Source: a virus
Virus record (IMG/VR): IMGVR_UViG_3300028837_002504
Location: 1-39,640 of that record
DNA length: 39,640 nucleotides
Strand: one strand, 5' to 3'
The translations under genes were made by a program, and so were the position numbers. Each line of letters begins with the position of its first letter. Positions within the stretch are counted from its first letter, which is position 1. Positions 1 through 8,070 of the stretch are shown piece after piece. The notes below the pieces were generated by a model, which worked only from the letters and a program-made list of their open reading frames with translations, was not told the origin of the DNA and searched no databases.

Positions 1-1
1 T

Positions 2-223
2 TATAAAAGTTTAGATAGCACAACTAAAATTGCTCTTTCATTTCATTTTTATTATCATAATGATCGAGAGAAGCAACAAATTATTGAATGGGGATATGAA
101 CAAAAATTTTTGATACCAATAAATCGATGGACATTACATAGAACATTTGTCACATATTTTATTAGATATGAAAAGGAAATGTGGATGTCTGAAGAAGATA
201 TATCAAAAATAAGAACAAAATGA
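2..223 (+). CDS. Unknown protein, C-terminal part only (cut by window edge)
   Basis: An open frame enters from the left edge and stops at 221-223, giving the last 73 residues of a protein whose start lies outside the window. It overlaps the polymerase start in an ATGA arrangement, as at many junctions here, which supports it being a real upstream gene of the same operon. The visible part is rich in aromatic and charged residues (for example RTFVTYFIRYEKEMW) and has no motif I recognise. A separate proofreading exonuclease would fit this position because the next gene lacks one, but nothing in these residues demonstrates that. Confidence 0.6.
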   Translation, partial: YKSLDSTTKIALSFHFYYHNDREKQQIIEWGYEQKFLIPINRWTLHRTFVTYFIRYEKEMWMSEEDISKIRTK

Positions 224-1608
224 ACATTAATCCACGTACAGCGGAAGCTAATAAATTATTACTTGATGGCTCACTGGCACTTGCCCATGCCGAGCAGCAT
301 GGCATACGTGTGGACTTGAATTATGCCGAAAAGCGTAAGCAAAAATTGACGCAGCGCATCGAGAAGTTGGAAAAGAATCTGAAAGCAACGAACTTCTACA
401 AGCGTTGGGAGCACGTGTCAAAGCGTGTAAACATTAACAGCAATTCACAGCTGGCACACTACCTATACATAACTCGAAAACTCACGCCGGTATACAAGAC
501 AAAGTCTGGTACAGGGGCAACGGATGAAGCAGCGCTAAAAGCATTGAACATACCCGAGCTGGATACCATAATAGAAATACGCAAACTGCGGAAGATACGT
601 AATACATACCTTGAAGGATTTATACGTGAGGCTGTACGTGGATATATACATCCCTTTTTTAACTTAAACCTGGTACGCACATTCCGCAGCAGTTCGGATC
701 ATCCTAACTTCCAGAATATTCCAATACGAGACACAGAAGCAATGGAAGCAACACGGCAGGTATTATATCCGCGACCGGGACACCAGTTGCTGGAGGTTGA
801 CTTCTCAGGACTTGAAGTGCGAATAGCGGCGTGCTACCACCACGATCCGACAATGATAGAATACATAAGCAATCCAAATTCAGATATGCACCGTGACATG
901 GCTGAGCAGATATTTATGTTTAAGTATAACAATTCATCTAATCATAAAACATTACGTGCAGCAGCAAAAAATGGTTTTGTATTTCCACAGTTCTATGGTA
1001 GCTACTATGGTAATTGTGCCATAAACTTAGCATGTGACTGGGGTAAACTATCACAAGGAACATGGAAAGATGGGCAGGGAATTGACGTGTACGAAGGGAA
1101 TGTTAGTTTGTCTACACACTTGAGAAATCAAGGCATAAAATCCTTTAAAGAATTTACTGAACATATTAAAGATATAGAGGATGATTTTTGGAACCGTCGG
1201 TTTTCAGATTATCAACGTTGGAAGGATCGTTGGTGGAAAACTTATCAGAAGTATGGATACATTGACATGCTAACAGGTTTCCGTTGTAGCGGCGTAATGG
1301 ATTACAACGATGTCATAAATTATCCAGTACAAGGAGCAGCATTTCATTGCTTATTATGGACACTTATCGAAGTTGATCGTATTGCACGTGAAGAACACTG
1401 GGATAGTCGTTTGATTGGACAAATACACGATTCAGCACTTACAGATACTCATCCAAGCGAATTACAACATGTTGCACAAACGTTCAGGCGTGTGGCTTGT
1501 GAAGAATTACCAAAGGCATGGTCATGGATCATCGTTCCATTGGACGTTGAAATTGAAGTTGCTCCAGTAGATAAATCATGGGCAGAGAAAAAATTATATG
1601 TTATTTAA
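220..1608 (+). CDS. polA: Family A DNA polymerase, polymerase domain only
   Basis: Template-directed DNA synthesis at the phage fork. The 462 residues start near the thumb subdomain; both the 5'-3' and 3'-5' exonuclease domains are absent (E. coli Pol I is about 930 residues). Visible motifs are RTFRSSSDHPNFQNIP (153-168, the TGRLSSxxPNLQNIP block), motif A LEVDFSGLEVRIAA with metal-binding D194, motif B with R246, K250 and YG 259-260, and motif C IHDS with H403 and D404. Motif C has serine where Pol I has the glutamate of HDE, a change I recall from other phage enzymes. The motif B spacing is one residue longer than in E. coli. It overlaps the upstream gene by ATGA and is followed by the clamp loader. 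Proofreading, if any, must come from another gene. Confidence 0.93.
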   Translation: MNINPRTAEANKLLLDGSLALAHAEQHGIRVDLNYAEKRKQKLTQRIEKLEKNLKATNFYKRWEHVSKRVNINSNSQLAHYLYITRKLTPVYKTKSGTGATDEAALKALNIPELDTIIEIRKLRKIRNTYLEGFIREAVRGYIHPFFNLNLVRTFRSSSDHPNFQNIPIRDTEAMEATRQVLYPRPGHQLLEVDFSGLEVRIAACYHHDPTMIEYISNPNSDMHRDMAEQIFMFKYNNSSNHKTLRAAAKNGFVFPQFYGSYYGNCAINLACDWGKLSQGTWKDGQGIDVYEGNVSLSTHLRNQGIKSFKEFTEHIKDIEDDFWNRRFSDYQRWKDRWWKTYQKYGYIDMLTGFRCSGVMDYNDVINYPVQGAAFHCLLWTLIEVDRIAREEHWDSRLIGQIHDSALTDTHPSELQHVAQTFRRVACEELPKAWSWIIVPLDVEIEVAPVDKSWAEKKLYVI

Positions 1609-1636
1609 AATATTTTTTGTATAATAATATTATAAA

Positions 1637-2548
1637 ATGAATCTTTATCTTAAATATCGCCCACATACACTGGATGAAGTCCGTGGTAATTTTGAAACGC
1701 TTGAGACACTGGATAAGATGTTATCCAACCGTGATAAATGTCCTCATGCGATTATGTTCCAAGGGCAGACCGGTTGTGGGAAAACAACGCTCGCACGTAT
1801 CGTTGCCAATAGGCTGGAATGTTCACGTGAGGACTTCCGCGAGGTAGATGTAGCCGATTACCGTGGTATAGATACTATACGCGAGATACGCAAGAACGCA
1901 CAATTTATGCCAATGAATGGTCAAGTGAGAGTTTGGGTATTGGACGAGGCTCACAAGTTGACAGGTGATGCTCAAAATGCGTTACTGAAGATACTTGAGG
2001 ACACACCACAACACGTATACTTTGTATTATGTACTACAGAACTGCAAAAGATAATCCCAACAGTTCGTAGTCGTTGTCAGGTGTTTCACGTATATCCATT
2101 GTCTCACCGGCAGATGTTATCACTGTTAAGAGACGTCGTAAAGGAAGAAGGTGAGGAACTTGATAAGAAAGTTTATGATCAAATAATTGAGAGTAGCATC
2201 GGTTTACCACGCAACGCACTGCAGATACTGGAGCAAGTGCTGAGCGTAGATTCTGAAACACGTATGGAATTGGCTGAGCAAGCAACTGAAGAACAAACAC
2301 AATCTATTGAGTTGTGTCGTGCGTTGTTACAACGCAAGAAGTGGAGCGTTGTTAGCAACATATTGAAAGGATTAAAAGATCAAGATCCGGAGAGTATCCG
2401 CCGACACGTAATGGCATATTGTCAGAGCGTGTTGTTAGGAGGAGAGGACGACCAGGCAGCACATGTATTGGAAGAGTTCATGGAGCCAACGTACAACACT
2501 GGTTTCAGCGGATTAGTATATGCAAGTTATGTTGCAATAAATAAATAA
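1637..2548 (+). CDS. Clamp-loader-like AAA+ ATPase (DnaX/RFC small subunit type)
   Basis: A 303-residue AAA+ ATPase of the DNA polymerase III gamma/tau or RFC-small family, which open and load sliding clamps. It has Walker A GQTGCGKTT (43-51), Walker B with DEAH (103-106), ALLKILEDTP, and the sensor/arginine-finger SRC motif (145-147) within IIPTVRSRC. The N-terminus LKYRPHTLDEVRGN is typical of clamp loaders. Bacterial DnaX carries a four-cysteine zinc module after Walker A; here it is missing, so the protein is closer to RFC-small or phage gp44-like subunits. No clamp or second loader subunit is visible in the window, so the partner may be encoded elsewhere or by the host. Upstream sequence is AT-rich and lacks a Shine-Dalgarno site. 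Confidence 0.9.
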   Translation: MNLYLKYRPHTLDEVRGNFETLETLDKMLSNRDKCPHAIMFQGQTGCGKTTLARIVANRLECSREDFREVDVADYRGIDTIREIRKNAQFMPMNGQVRVWVLDEAHKLTGDAQNALLKILEDTPQHVYFVLCTTELQKIIPTVRSRCQVFHVYPLSHRQMLSLLRDVVKEEGEELDKKVYDQIIESSIGLPRNALQILEQVLSVDSETRMELAEQATEEQTQSIELCRALLQRKKWSVVSNILKGLKDQDPESIRRHVMAYCQSVLLGGEDDQAAHVLEEFMEPTYNTGFSGLVYASYVAINK

Positions 2549-2549
2549 G

Positions 2550-2717
2550 ATGATACAAAAACCGTTAAAGTTTAAAGTAATTTCAAGTGTATTAATCAGT
2601 AGTTTTGAAGATCAAATGAATGATTGGGTGAGTAATAACGATTTTGAACTTGTAGATATTAATTATTATGTAAAAGACAAAATATTTTGTTTTATTCTAT
2701 ATAAGGAAATATTATGA
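2550..2717 (+). CDS. Small unknown protein (55 aa), Cse60-like pattern
   Basis: A 55-codon frame starts one base after the clamp-loader stop and ends in an ATGA overlap with the next gene, filling an otherwise empty 165-base gap. Both junctions look like translational coupling, which argues for a real gene. The product begins MIQKPLKFKVISS and contains FEDQMNDWVSNNDFELVDIN followed by a hydrophobic strand FCFILYK. This strand-helix-strand pattern resembles small proteins of the Cse60/DUF2758 type, an impression by eye only. Function unknown. Confidence 0.6.
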   Translation: MIQKPLKFKVISSVLISSFEDQMNDWVSNNDFELVDINYYVKDKIFCFILYKEIL

Positions 2718-3208
2718 ACTACGAAAAAGATATTGAAATAGACGAGTCTGCTCTGGATGTTGAATGTTTGGAGCAATCAGCATTGATGTTAAAATATACC
2801 AAGTACCAAGCTGAAACAGCTCGTGATGAAGACTTAGCCAAGGAGCATTTTGAACTGGTAAAGGCTGAGTTGGATAAGGAGATTCGTAATGATCCGGACA
2901 AGTTTGATATGCCAAAGGTTACTGAGTCAGCTGTAAACAGTGCAATATTAATGCACGAAAATTATAAAAAAGCCAGTAAGCGATATATAGAAGCTAAGTT
3001 TGAGAATACCGTGGCGAAAGGAGCTGTACGTACTTTTGATCAGCGTAAGGATGAGCTTGAAAACCTTGTCCGTTTACATGGTCAACAGTATTTCGCTGGG
3101 CCTCGTGTCCCACGAGATCTATCTGATGAACGTCAGAAGAGACAAAAAAATGTTGATAAAAAAATTAAGATAAAACAAAGAAATAGTCAAATGAATAGAC
3201 AAACATAA
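2714..3208 (+). CDS. Conserved phage recombination-associated protein, UvsY-like
   Basis: A 164-residue, highly charged, mostly helical protein. The block AVRTFDQRKDELENLVRLHG followed by QQYFAGPRVPRDL resembles a family I recall from phage genomes next to single-stranded DNA-binding and RecA-like genes, sometimes labelled UvsY-like recombination mediator. Position fits: the gp32-like protein follows at once and UvsX is two genes further on. The C-terminus is a basic tail of lysine, arginine, glutamine and asparagine that could bind nucleic acid. A mediator role, helping UvsX displace gp32 from single strands, is inferred from context and family resemblance, not from catalytic residues. Confidence 0.65.
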   Translation: MNYEKDIEIDESALDVECLEQSALMLKYTKYQAETARDEDLAKEHFELVKAELDKEIRNDPDKFDMPKVTESAVNSAILMHENYKKASKRYIEAKFENTVAKGAVRTFDQRKDELENLVRLHGQQYFAGPRVPRDLSDERQKRQKNVDKKIKIKQRNSQMNRQT

Positions 3209-3221
3209 AAACTAAAACAAA

Positions 3222-4274
3222 ATGACAAAAAAACGTAGAAACTATTTTAAAGGAAAAGTCTCAGAAGACGCGCGACGTCAAAAAAGACGTAGATCTTTTG
3301 GATATCTCAACTTACCAAAGGGAATTGAAACATTAAGTATTGAAGAAGATACCCGTATGATTTACCTCGACTTTTTACCTTATGAAGTAACTGATGAAAA
3401 ACATCCTGACCGTAATGAGGCTGAAGATATAGCCACACCAGGTAGTCTTTGGTACAAGCGACCTTTTAAGGTTCATCGTAGTGTTGGTGTAGATAATGAC
3501 ACAGTTGTTTGTCCAAAGAGTATAGGTAAGCAATGTCCTATCTGTGATTACGTAAAAGAGCGTATGGATAAAGGAGGAGATTGGGATGATGTTAAAGACG
3601 CGGCCGCCAAACTACGAAACCTTTATGTTGTGGTTCCTATTGACTCAAAAGAACACGACGAAATACCTTATGTTTGGGATATGTCACAATTCTGCTTCCA
3701 GGATGTGTTGAACGAAGAACTGGAAATTAACGAGGAAAACGACGTGTTTCCTGATCTTGAAGAAGGTAAAACAGCAGCAATAAAACTCAAATGGGAGTCC
3801 TTCGGACGTAACACCTTTCCAAAAGCACGCAACATATCCTTTGAGGAACGTAAGCCTTACAAAGAATCCATCTTGGATGAAATACCGAATCTTGACGAGA
3901 TATTGGTTGTATTGAGTTATGACGAAATTAAAACAATGTTTTTTGAACTCGATACAGAGGAACCTGCTGAACAGGTCGATGAAGAACCAGTAAAACATAA
4001 ACATCGCCAAGACGATGACGAAGAGGAACCAGTCCATAGAGATAGAGATGACGAAGAAGAACAGGAAGAAAAAAAGGAAATAAAGCGTACACGAACAACC
4101 ACACCTAAAGAGGGTGAAGAACAGCAACGTCCCAGGAGAAGAAAAGACAAAGAAGAAAATCCTTGTCCACATGATCACAATTTTGGTGAAGATTGGGATA
4201 ATACTAACGATTGTGAGGATTGTGACAAGTATGATGACTGTTATGATAAATATTTGGAATTAAATAAGGACTAA
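3222..4274 (+). CDS. gp32-like single-stranded DNA-binding protein
   Basis: A 350-residue protein with gp32 architecture: a basic N-terminus (KKRRNYFKGKVSEDARRQKRRR), a core with zinc-ligand candidates H84/C97/C105/C108 (KQCPICDY), and a long acidic tail from about residue 243 with runs of E and D. Phage T4 gp32 uses its basic N-terminus for cooperative binding, a zinc-containing core for single strands and an acidic tail to recruit replication proteins; the same order is seen here. The last 40 residues add a cysteine cluster (CPHDHNFGEDWDNTNDCEDC and CYD) that might bind a second metal, which is unusual. It lies directly before the RHH candidate and UvsX. The start has an A-rich leader and no strong Shine-Dalgarno site. 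Confidence 0.85.
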   Translation: MTKKRRNYFKGKVSEDARRQKRRRSFGYLNLPKGIETLSIEEDTRMIYLDFLPYEVTDEKHPDRNEAEDIATPGSLWYKRPFKVHRSVGVDNDTVVCPKSIGKQCPICDYVKERMDKGGDWDDVKDAAAKLRNLYVVVPIDSKEHDEIPYVWDMSQFCFQDVLNEELEINEENDVFPDLEEGKTAAIKLKWESFGRNTFPKARNISFEERKPYKESILDEIPNLDEILVVLSYDEIKTMFFELDTEEPAEQVDEEPVKHKHRQDDDEEEPVHRDRDDEEEQEEKKEIKRTRTTTPKEGEEQQRPRRRKDKEENPCPHDHNFGEDWDNTNDCEDCDKYDDCYDKYLELNKD

Positions 4275-4642
4275 TGGCAATAATTAACATTCGCAAGCCG
4301 CGAACCGATCGCAGTGGTTGGAAGAACTTTGCTGCACCTCTACCACGTAAGCTCGGTGCATATCTGTCGCTTTACGCACTCACACGTAATAAGAACAAGA
4401 GTGAGGTCATGCGTGAACAGATGCAGCAGTGGTATCAGGATCATCATAAACTGTGTACCGAGGAGGAACTTTTGCAGGATTTGACCAGTAGAATCAGGAC
4501 GTTGTGGTTCGGCTACCGTTCAACTCATCCCGACATACACTATGAGGAGTTCCGTGAGCAGCTTACAGATGATCTGCGTCATAAAGGAATTGATGAAGTG
4601 CATATACAAAAAATATTACAGTGTATAGATGAAACGCATTAA
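4274..4642 (+). CDS. Small protein with a ribbon-helix-helix-like N-terminal part
   Basis: A 122-residue protein whose ATG overlaps the last base of the gp32-like stop and whose end overlaps UvsX by 14 bases. Residues about 22-55 (PLPRKLGAYLSLYALTRNKN then KSEVMREQMQQWYQ) read as a strand followed by two helices in the style of ribbon-helix-helix DNA-binding proteins. The rest is helical and charged with no motif I know. Sitting between the single-strand binding protein and the recombinase, it could be a recombination accessory factor or a small regulator. Neither is shown by the sequence. Confidence 0.6.
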   Translation: MAIINIRKPRTDRSGWKNFAAPLPRKLGAYLSLYALTRNKNKSEVMREQMQQWYQDHHKLCTEEELLQDLTSRIRTLWFGYRSTHPDIHYEEFREQLTDDLRHKGIDEVHIQKILQCIDETH

Positions 4643-5672
4643 ACAACCTGTACCATTGAGTCAACAAATGCGACGACACGCAACGAAGCTACGCCGTACC
4701 ACTGGTGAAGATAAATATGTAGGTGATGATAAAATAATGATCTCGACCGGATCAACATTATTAAATCTTGCTATCGCTGGTGGACGTGTGCATGGTGGAG
4801 GACTGCCTGGTGGAATATTAGTTGAAGTGTTTGGTCCGGCCGGAAGTGGTAAAACCGTATTGTTATGTGAAATCGCAGGTGCTGTGCAGCGACAAGGAGG
4901 AGATGTAATGTTTGGTGATCCTGAGGCAAGGTTAAATAAGCAGTTTGCGCAACAATTCGATCTTAACATTAATAAAATGCAATATTCCAATCCTGACACC
5001 GTACCTGAGATATTTAAAGCTGTACGCGAGTGGAAGCCGGAAGGTAAGAATATCAACGGAATATTTGCCGACTCACTGGCAGCATTAAGCACTGATCTTG
5101 AGTTAGATGAAGGTGACAAGATGGGTATGCGCCGTGCAAAGGAGTTTAGTGAAGAACTTCGCAAGACGTGCCGTACGCTGACACGAGAAAACTATTTGAT
5201 GGTATGCTCAAACCAGGTTCGGCAGAGTATGGAGCAATTCGGACCACGTTATCGTAGTCCCGGAGGTGAAGCTGTTGGATTTTACTCCAGCCTCAGGTTA
5301 CGTACATCCACGCCAGAAAAGATCAAACGCAAAAGTGAGGTCAGCGAACGCAGCATTACGCGTGTTATTGGTGTAAAGATTGAGGTTGAGATATTCAAAA
5401 GTACCATCTGGAAGCCTTACCATACAGCTCCACTCACTATATTGTTTGATTATGGCATAGATGACATACGTGAAAACTTGCAGTTTATTAAGGATCATAC
5501 TAAGAATACTATTTATATGATAGGTGATACGAAACTGGACAAATCACTGGAAAAATCTATTCATATTGTAGAGCAACAGAAACTTGAGCAAGAACTACAG
5601 GACAAAGTTATTGATCTTTGGGAGGATATTGAACGACGATTTAAGAGTGACCGTAAACTTAAGCAACGATGA
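4629..5672 (+). CDS. uvsX: UvsX/RecA-type recombinase
   Basis: ATP-dependent strand-exchange protein for recombination-dependent replication and repair. The 347 residues include Walker A GPAGSGKT (69-76), the RecA-like segment FGDPEARLNKQF with the probable catalytic glutamate E99, a Walker B-like strand GIFADSLAAL, and YLMVCSNQVRQSMEQFG followed by SPGGEAVGFYSSLRLR, matching the L1/L2 regions of RecA. Length matches RecA (about 350). Together with the gp32-like, UvsY-like, RuvC-like and SbcCD-like genes nearby it forms a complete recombination toolkit. The start overlaps the previous gene by 14 bases. Confidence 0.92.
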   Translation: MKRIKQPVPLSQQMRRHATKLRRTTGEDKYVGDDKIMISTGSTLLNLAIAGGRVHGGGLPGGILVEVFGPAGSGKTVLLCEIAGAVQRQGGDVMFGDPEARLNKQFAQQFDLNINKMQYSNPDTVPEIFKAVREWKPEGKNINGIFADSLAALSTDLELDEGDKMGMRRAKEFSEELRKTCRTLTRENYLMVCSNQVRQSMEQFGPRYRSPGGEAVGFYSSLRLRTSTPEKIKRKSEVSERSITRVIGVKIEVEIFKSTIWKPYHTAPLTILFDYGIDDIRENLQFIKDHTKNTIYMIGDTKLDKSLEKSIHIVEQQKLEQELQDKVIDLWEDIERRFKSDRKLKQR

Positions 5673-5860
5673 TAGTGACAAAACCTGAACTATCAGAGAT
5701 GATCATAAGGCAATTTAATCTTACAAATATTCAACGTAAGCATATTGCATATCAATTGTCATTGTTAAATGATAAAGAAATAATGCGTGAGGCTTCTGAT
5801 TCAGGACTTACAGTCCACCGGCTGCGAGCAGGAATGTTTACTTTAAACGAATTAAGATGA
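5669..5860 (+). CDS. Small unknown protein (63 aa)
   Basis: A 63-residue frame coupled to uvsX by an ATGA overlap and to the following small frame by another. The sequence contains FNLTNIQRKHIAYQLSLLND and EASDSGLTVHRLRAG, mostly helical, and could form a compact helix-turn-helix-like fold. No family is recognised. Its position between two ATGA junctions makes translation likely. Confidence 0.55.
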   Translation: MIVTKPELSEMIIRQFNLTNIQRKHIAYQLSLLNDKEIMREASDSGLTVHRLRAGMFTLNELR

Positions 5861-5982
5861 ACATATATACAATATATAAATTCACTAATGGATTGATAAT
5901 GGCTTTTGATGAAAATGGAAAACAGTGTCCTGATTACCAGGGAAAATATTCAAAAGAATTACATCTGAAATTATTTGATTAA
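5857..5982 (+). CDS. Very small unknown protein (41 aa)
   Basis: A 41-residue frame whose ATG overlaps the previous stop (ATGA). The product begins MNIYTIYKFTNGLIMAFDEN and continues with GKQCPDYQGKYSKE, a strand-turn-strand pattern. It resembles short conserved phage proteins of the form VYRF-DGLVMVFDE-G-QIPELQG that I recall from other genomes, but I cannot verify this. Function unknown. Confidence 0.5.
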   Translation: MNIYTIYKFTNGLIMAFDENGKQCPDYQGKYSKELHLKLFD

Positions 5983-6028
5983 ATGAAAAGTAAACTTCTA
6001 CCTTAAAGAAAAAGATACACTAAACTTC

Positions 6029-6034
6029 AGGAGG
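6029..6034 (+). promoter_or_regulatory. Strong Shine-Dalgarno site before the RuvC-like gene
   Basis: AGGAGG lies 7 bases before the ATG at 6042. This is the clearest ribosome binding site in the left arm, where most genes rely on stop-start overlaps, and it fixes the resolvase start although the protein then has about 28 extra N-terminal residues. Confidence 0.75.
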
Positions 6035-6041
6035 AAAAGAA

Positions 6042-6593
6042 ATGAAACGCACAGGACTTTATACACAATCAGGACATCTCGGTGATGGTGAATTATACTT
6101 GAATGGAAAGAAAACATCAAATACAAATATCTACATCGGCATTGATCCTGGTAATAAAAGTGGTGGAATGGCTGTAATAAGTGAAGGTTTGAATAGTCCA
6201 TTAATAATACGTTTCAAAGAATCTACGAATGTTGATTTATTTTGCACAATAAGCAAGTATTCAGCAAATAAACTTCCAACATGGTTAAGTCCTTGTGCAA
6301 TGATAGAAAAAGTACACTCATTTCCAGGCCAAGGAGTTGTATCGTCGTTTAACTTTGGTGAAAACTATGGTATGCTGCAAGGATTCCTAATTGCATTAAA
6401 GATACCCTTCAAGTTCGTATTACCTTCAAAATGGCAACGGCATTATGGTTTACATAAAGATAAAAACGAGAGTCAAACTGAATGGAAGCGTCGATTGCGA
6501 CAGCGGGCACAGGAGTTGTATCCAAACATAAAAATAACTGCCGAGACGGCAGATGCAATACTAATTGCTAACTATTGTAAAGAAAATTATTAA
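6042..6593 (+). CDS. RuvC-like Holliday junction resolvase
   Basis: An RNase H-fold endonuclease predicted to cut branched recombination or replication intermediates. Acidic residues fit the RuvC active site: D35 in IGIDPGNKSGG, E89 in MIEKVHSFPGQG, and E168/D171 in TAETADAILIA near the C-terminus. Length (183 aa) is close to bacterial RuvC (about 170). The first 28 residues precede the catalytic strand and are not part of the usual fold, but the Shine-Dalgarno site at 6029 supports this start. The protein lies between the UvsX group and the SbcC half gene. Phage resolvases of this type also debranch DNA before packaging; that role is inferred. Confidence 0.87.
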   Translation: MKRTGLYTQSGHLGDGELYLNGKKTSNTNIYIGIDPGNKSGGMAVISEGLNSPLIIRFKESTNVDLFCTISKYSANKLPTWLSPCAMIEKVHSFPGQGVVSSFNFGENYGMLQGFLIALKIPFKFVLPSKWQRHYGLHKDKNESQTEWKRRLRQRAQELYPNIKITAETADAILIANYCKENY

Positions 6594-6610
6594 ATTATTA
6601 AATTAACATT

Positions 6611-7006
6611 ATGGAACAAGAATTAGAATTATTTGCTTTTATTGCCATTGCAGAATTCATTCTATTAGCAATATTCATTATATTAAGTGAGGTAAGGATC
6701 CACCAGCTAAGAATCCGGTTGGACAAAGCTAACATGACTATTCAAACATTGTCACAATTTATACCCAGTCAACAACCAGGTGAACAAGTCCGGTATCGTC
6801 AATTACATCAATACAGAAAACTGATCTTCAAGGTAGAACAATGCAAGGATGGATTCTACTTTAAGATACTATCAAACGACATGAAAACAGTTATACGAGA
6901 TTGGTCGAAAGAAGCATTTAAAACACCCAAAGCAGCAAATGAAGCTGCTTACAAATACATTGACAATTATATAAGTAACATGGAAAATCAACCACCAAAT
7001 GAATAA
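6611..7006 (+). CDS. Unknown protein with one N-terminal membrane helix
   Basis: A 131-residue protein. Residues about 6-27 (LFAFIAIAEFILLAIFIILS) are a clear hydrophobic helix, followed by a short coiled-coil-like stretch and a soluble part with HQYRKLIFKVEQCKDGFYFK and KAANEAAYKYIDNY. The soluble part looks like a small alpha/beta domain similar to DUF1508 or YegP-type folds (a FKI-strand with a helix ending in NEAAYKYID); this is a guess. A membrane anchor in a replication operon could tether DNA work to the membrane. Function unknown. Confidence 0.6.
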   Translation: MEQELELFAFIAIAEFILLAIFIILSEVRIHQLRIRLDKANMTIQTLSQFIPSQQPGEQVRYRQLHQYRKLIFKVEQCKDGFYFKILSNDMKTVIRDWSKEAFKTPKAANEAAYKYIDNYISNMENQPPNE

Positions 7007-7025
7007 TCATAATAACATATTATGA
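7007..7025. repeat. Perfect 8-bp inverted repeat
   Basis: TCATAATA and TATTATGA flank a three-base ACA loop, just after the membrane-protein stop and before the SbcC half gene. It is fully AT-biased (one GC pair per arm), too weak for a standard terminator. It could be an operator or simply chance in AT-rich DNA. Confidence 0.35.
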
Positions 7026-7121
7026 TTGGCAGGAATACCTCAGTTTGAAACGTAAATGCCGATTTGGCTGCCTAATAATGCTGATCTGTATTATTATGAT
7101 TATTCTAACACTTATATTGAT

Positions 7122-8042
7122 ATGATCAAAACCATCAACATACAAAATTTCCAAAGTCACAAGGAAACTAATTTGGAATTAGCCAATGGTGTAAATGTTA
7201 TCATTGGTAGAAGTGACACAGGCAAAAGTGCCATCATTCGTGCTCTACGCTGGCTAATTTGGAATCGACCGACGGGTGAGGAATTCCGTAGTACGTGGGG
7301 TGAGAGAACTGATGTAACAATAGAAATTGATGAAGAAATTATTGGACGAATAAGAGATAAGCAACGTAATCAGTATGAATTAGGAACACCTTCGATCGTA
7401 TTTAAAGCTCTTAGTACTGATGTACCAGAAGAAATAAGTAAGTTACTTAATATAAACGAGATCAATTTACAGCAACAGTTGGATAGTCATTTTCTGTTAA
7501 GCAGTACGCCAGGTGAAGTTGCTCAGCACTTTAACCGTGTTGCACACTTAGAGAAGATAGATAGCATGCTAAAGAGCATATCTGGCTGGATCCGTCAGAT
7601 TGAGCAAGATATCCGTAGTAGTGAACGCAGACAAGAAGAATTAGAAGGAGAACTAAAGCAATTTGATCACTTAGACAAGTTCGAGGCTGACGTCGAAGTG
7701 TTAGAAAGAATGGATCAGGATCTGCAAAAAAAGTACAGGGACAAGCAACAACTAACAACATTAATCAAAAGTATTGAACAAGTCGGAGAACAAATCGAGA
7801 AGGCGTCATTTATATTGAAAGATGAAACGCTGGTGAATGATGTATTGGAACTATACGCGCGTAGAAACGATTTGAATACACACAGGCAACGATTAAATAC
7901 ATTGCTGTATAATTTAACCACCGTACAGGAAAAACTTGTTACAGGCGAGAAAAACGTGTTAAAATTTGAAAAAATATTCCGAGATAAATTTCCAGATATA
8001 TGTCCATTGTGTGGACAAACCGTAAAACATAAAACAAAATGA
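7122..8042 (+). CDS. SbcC/Rad50-type ATPase, N-terminal half with zinc hook
   Basis: N-terminal half of a Rad50/SbcC SMC-like ATPase that works with the Mre11/SbcD nuclease on DNA ends and hairpins. From the chosen start the 306 residues give the N-terminal strand IKTINIQNFQSHKETNLELA, Walker A GRSDTGKS (29-36), a Q-loop region NLQQQLDSHFLLSSTPGE, a coiled coil, and the zinc-hook motif CPLCG (C294, C297) just before the stop. The returning coiled coil, signature motif and Walker B are missing; they are in the separate gene at 10504-11124. An upstream in-frame ATG at 7056 would add 22 residues, but the family begins at the ATG at 7122. Confidence 0.88.
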   Translation: MIKTINIQNFQSHKETNLELANGVNVIIGRSDTGKSAIIRALRWLIWNRPTGEEFRSTWGERTDVTIEIDEEIIGRIRDKQRNQYELGTPSIVFKALSTDVPEEISKLLNINEINLQQQLDSHFLLSSTPGEVAQHFNRVAHLEKIDSMLKSISGWIRQIEQDIRSSERRQEELEGELKQFDHLDKFEADVEVLERMDQDLQKKYRDKQQLTTLIKSIEQVGEQIEKASFILKDETLVNDVLELYARRNDLNTHRQRLNTLLYNLTTVQEKLVTGEKNVLKFEKIFRDKFPDICPLCGQTVKHKTK

Positions 8043-8070
8043 AGCACGTACAATTAAAAAGAATAATGTA

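Noticed and set aside
1609-1636. TATAAT-like promoter before the clamp-loader gene
   Set aside because: TATAAT occurs at 1620-1625, but no -35 is present and such matches are expected by chance in this AT-rich gap.
3684-4178. Long minus-strand open frame opposite the gp32-like gene
   Set aside because: It is antisense to a convincing gene, and its phenylalanine- and serine-rich composition mirrors the acidic codons of the plus strand.
5984-6007. Seven-codon upstream frame before the RuvC-like gene
   Set aside because: It is too short to judge, and the strong ribosome site belongs to the resolvase.
7056-7121. Upstream ATG of the SbcC N-terminal half
   Set aside because: The 22 extra residues do not fit the family start, and no ribosome site is seen at either position; the ATG at 7122 begins the canonical first strand.
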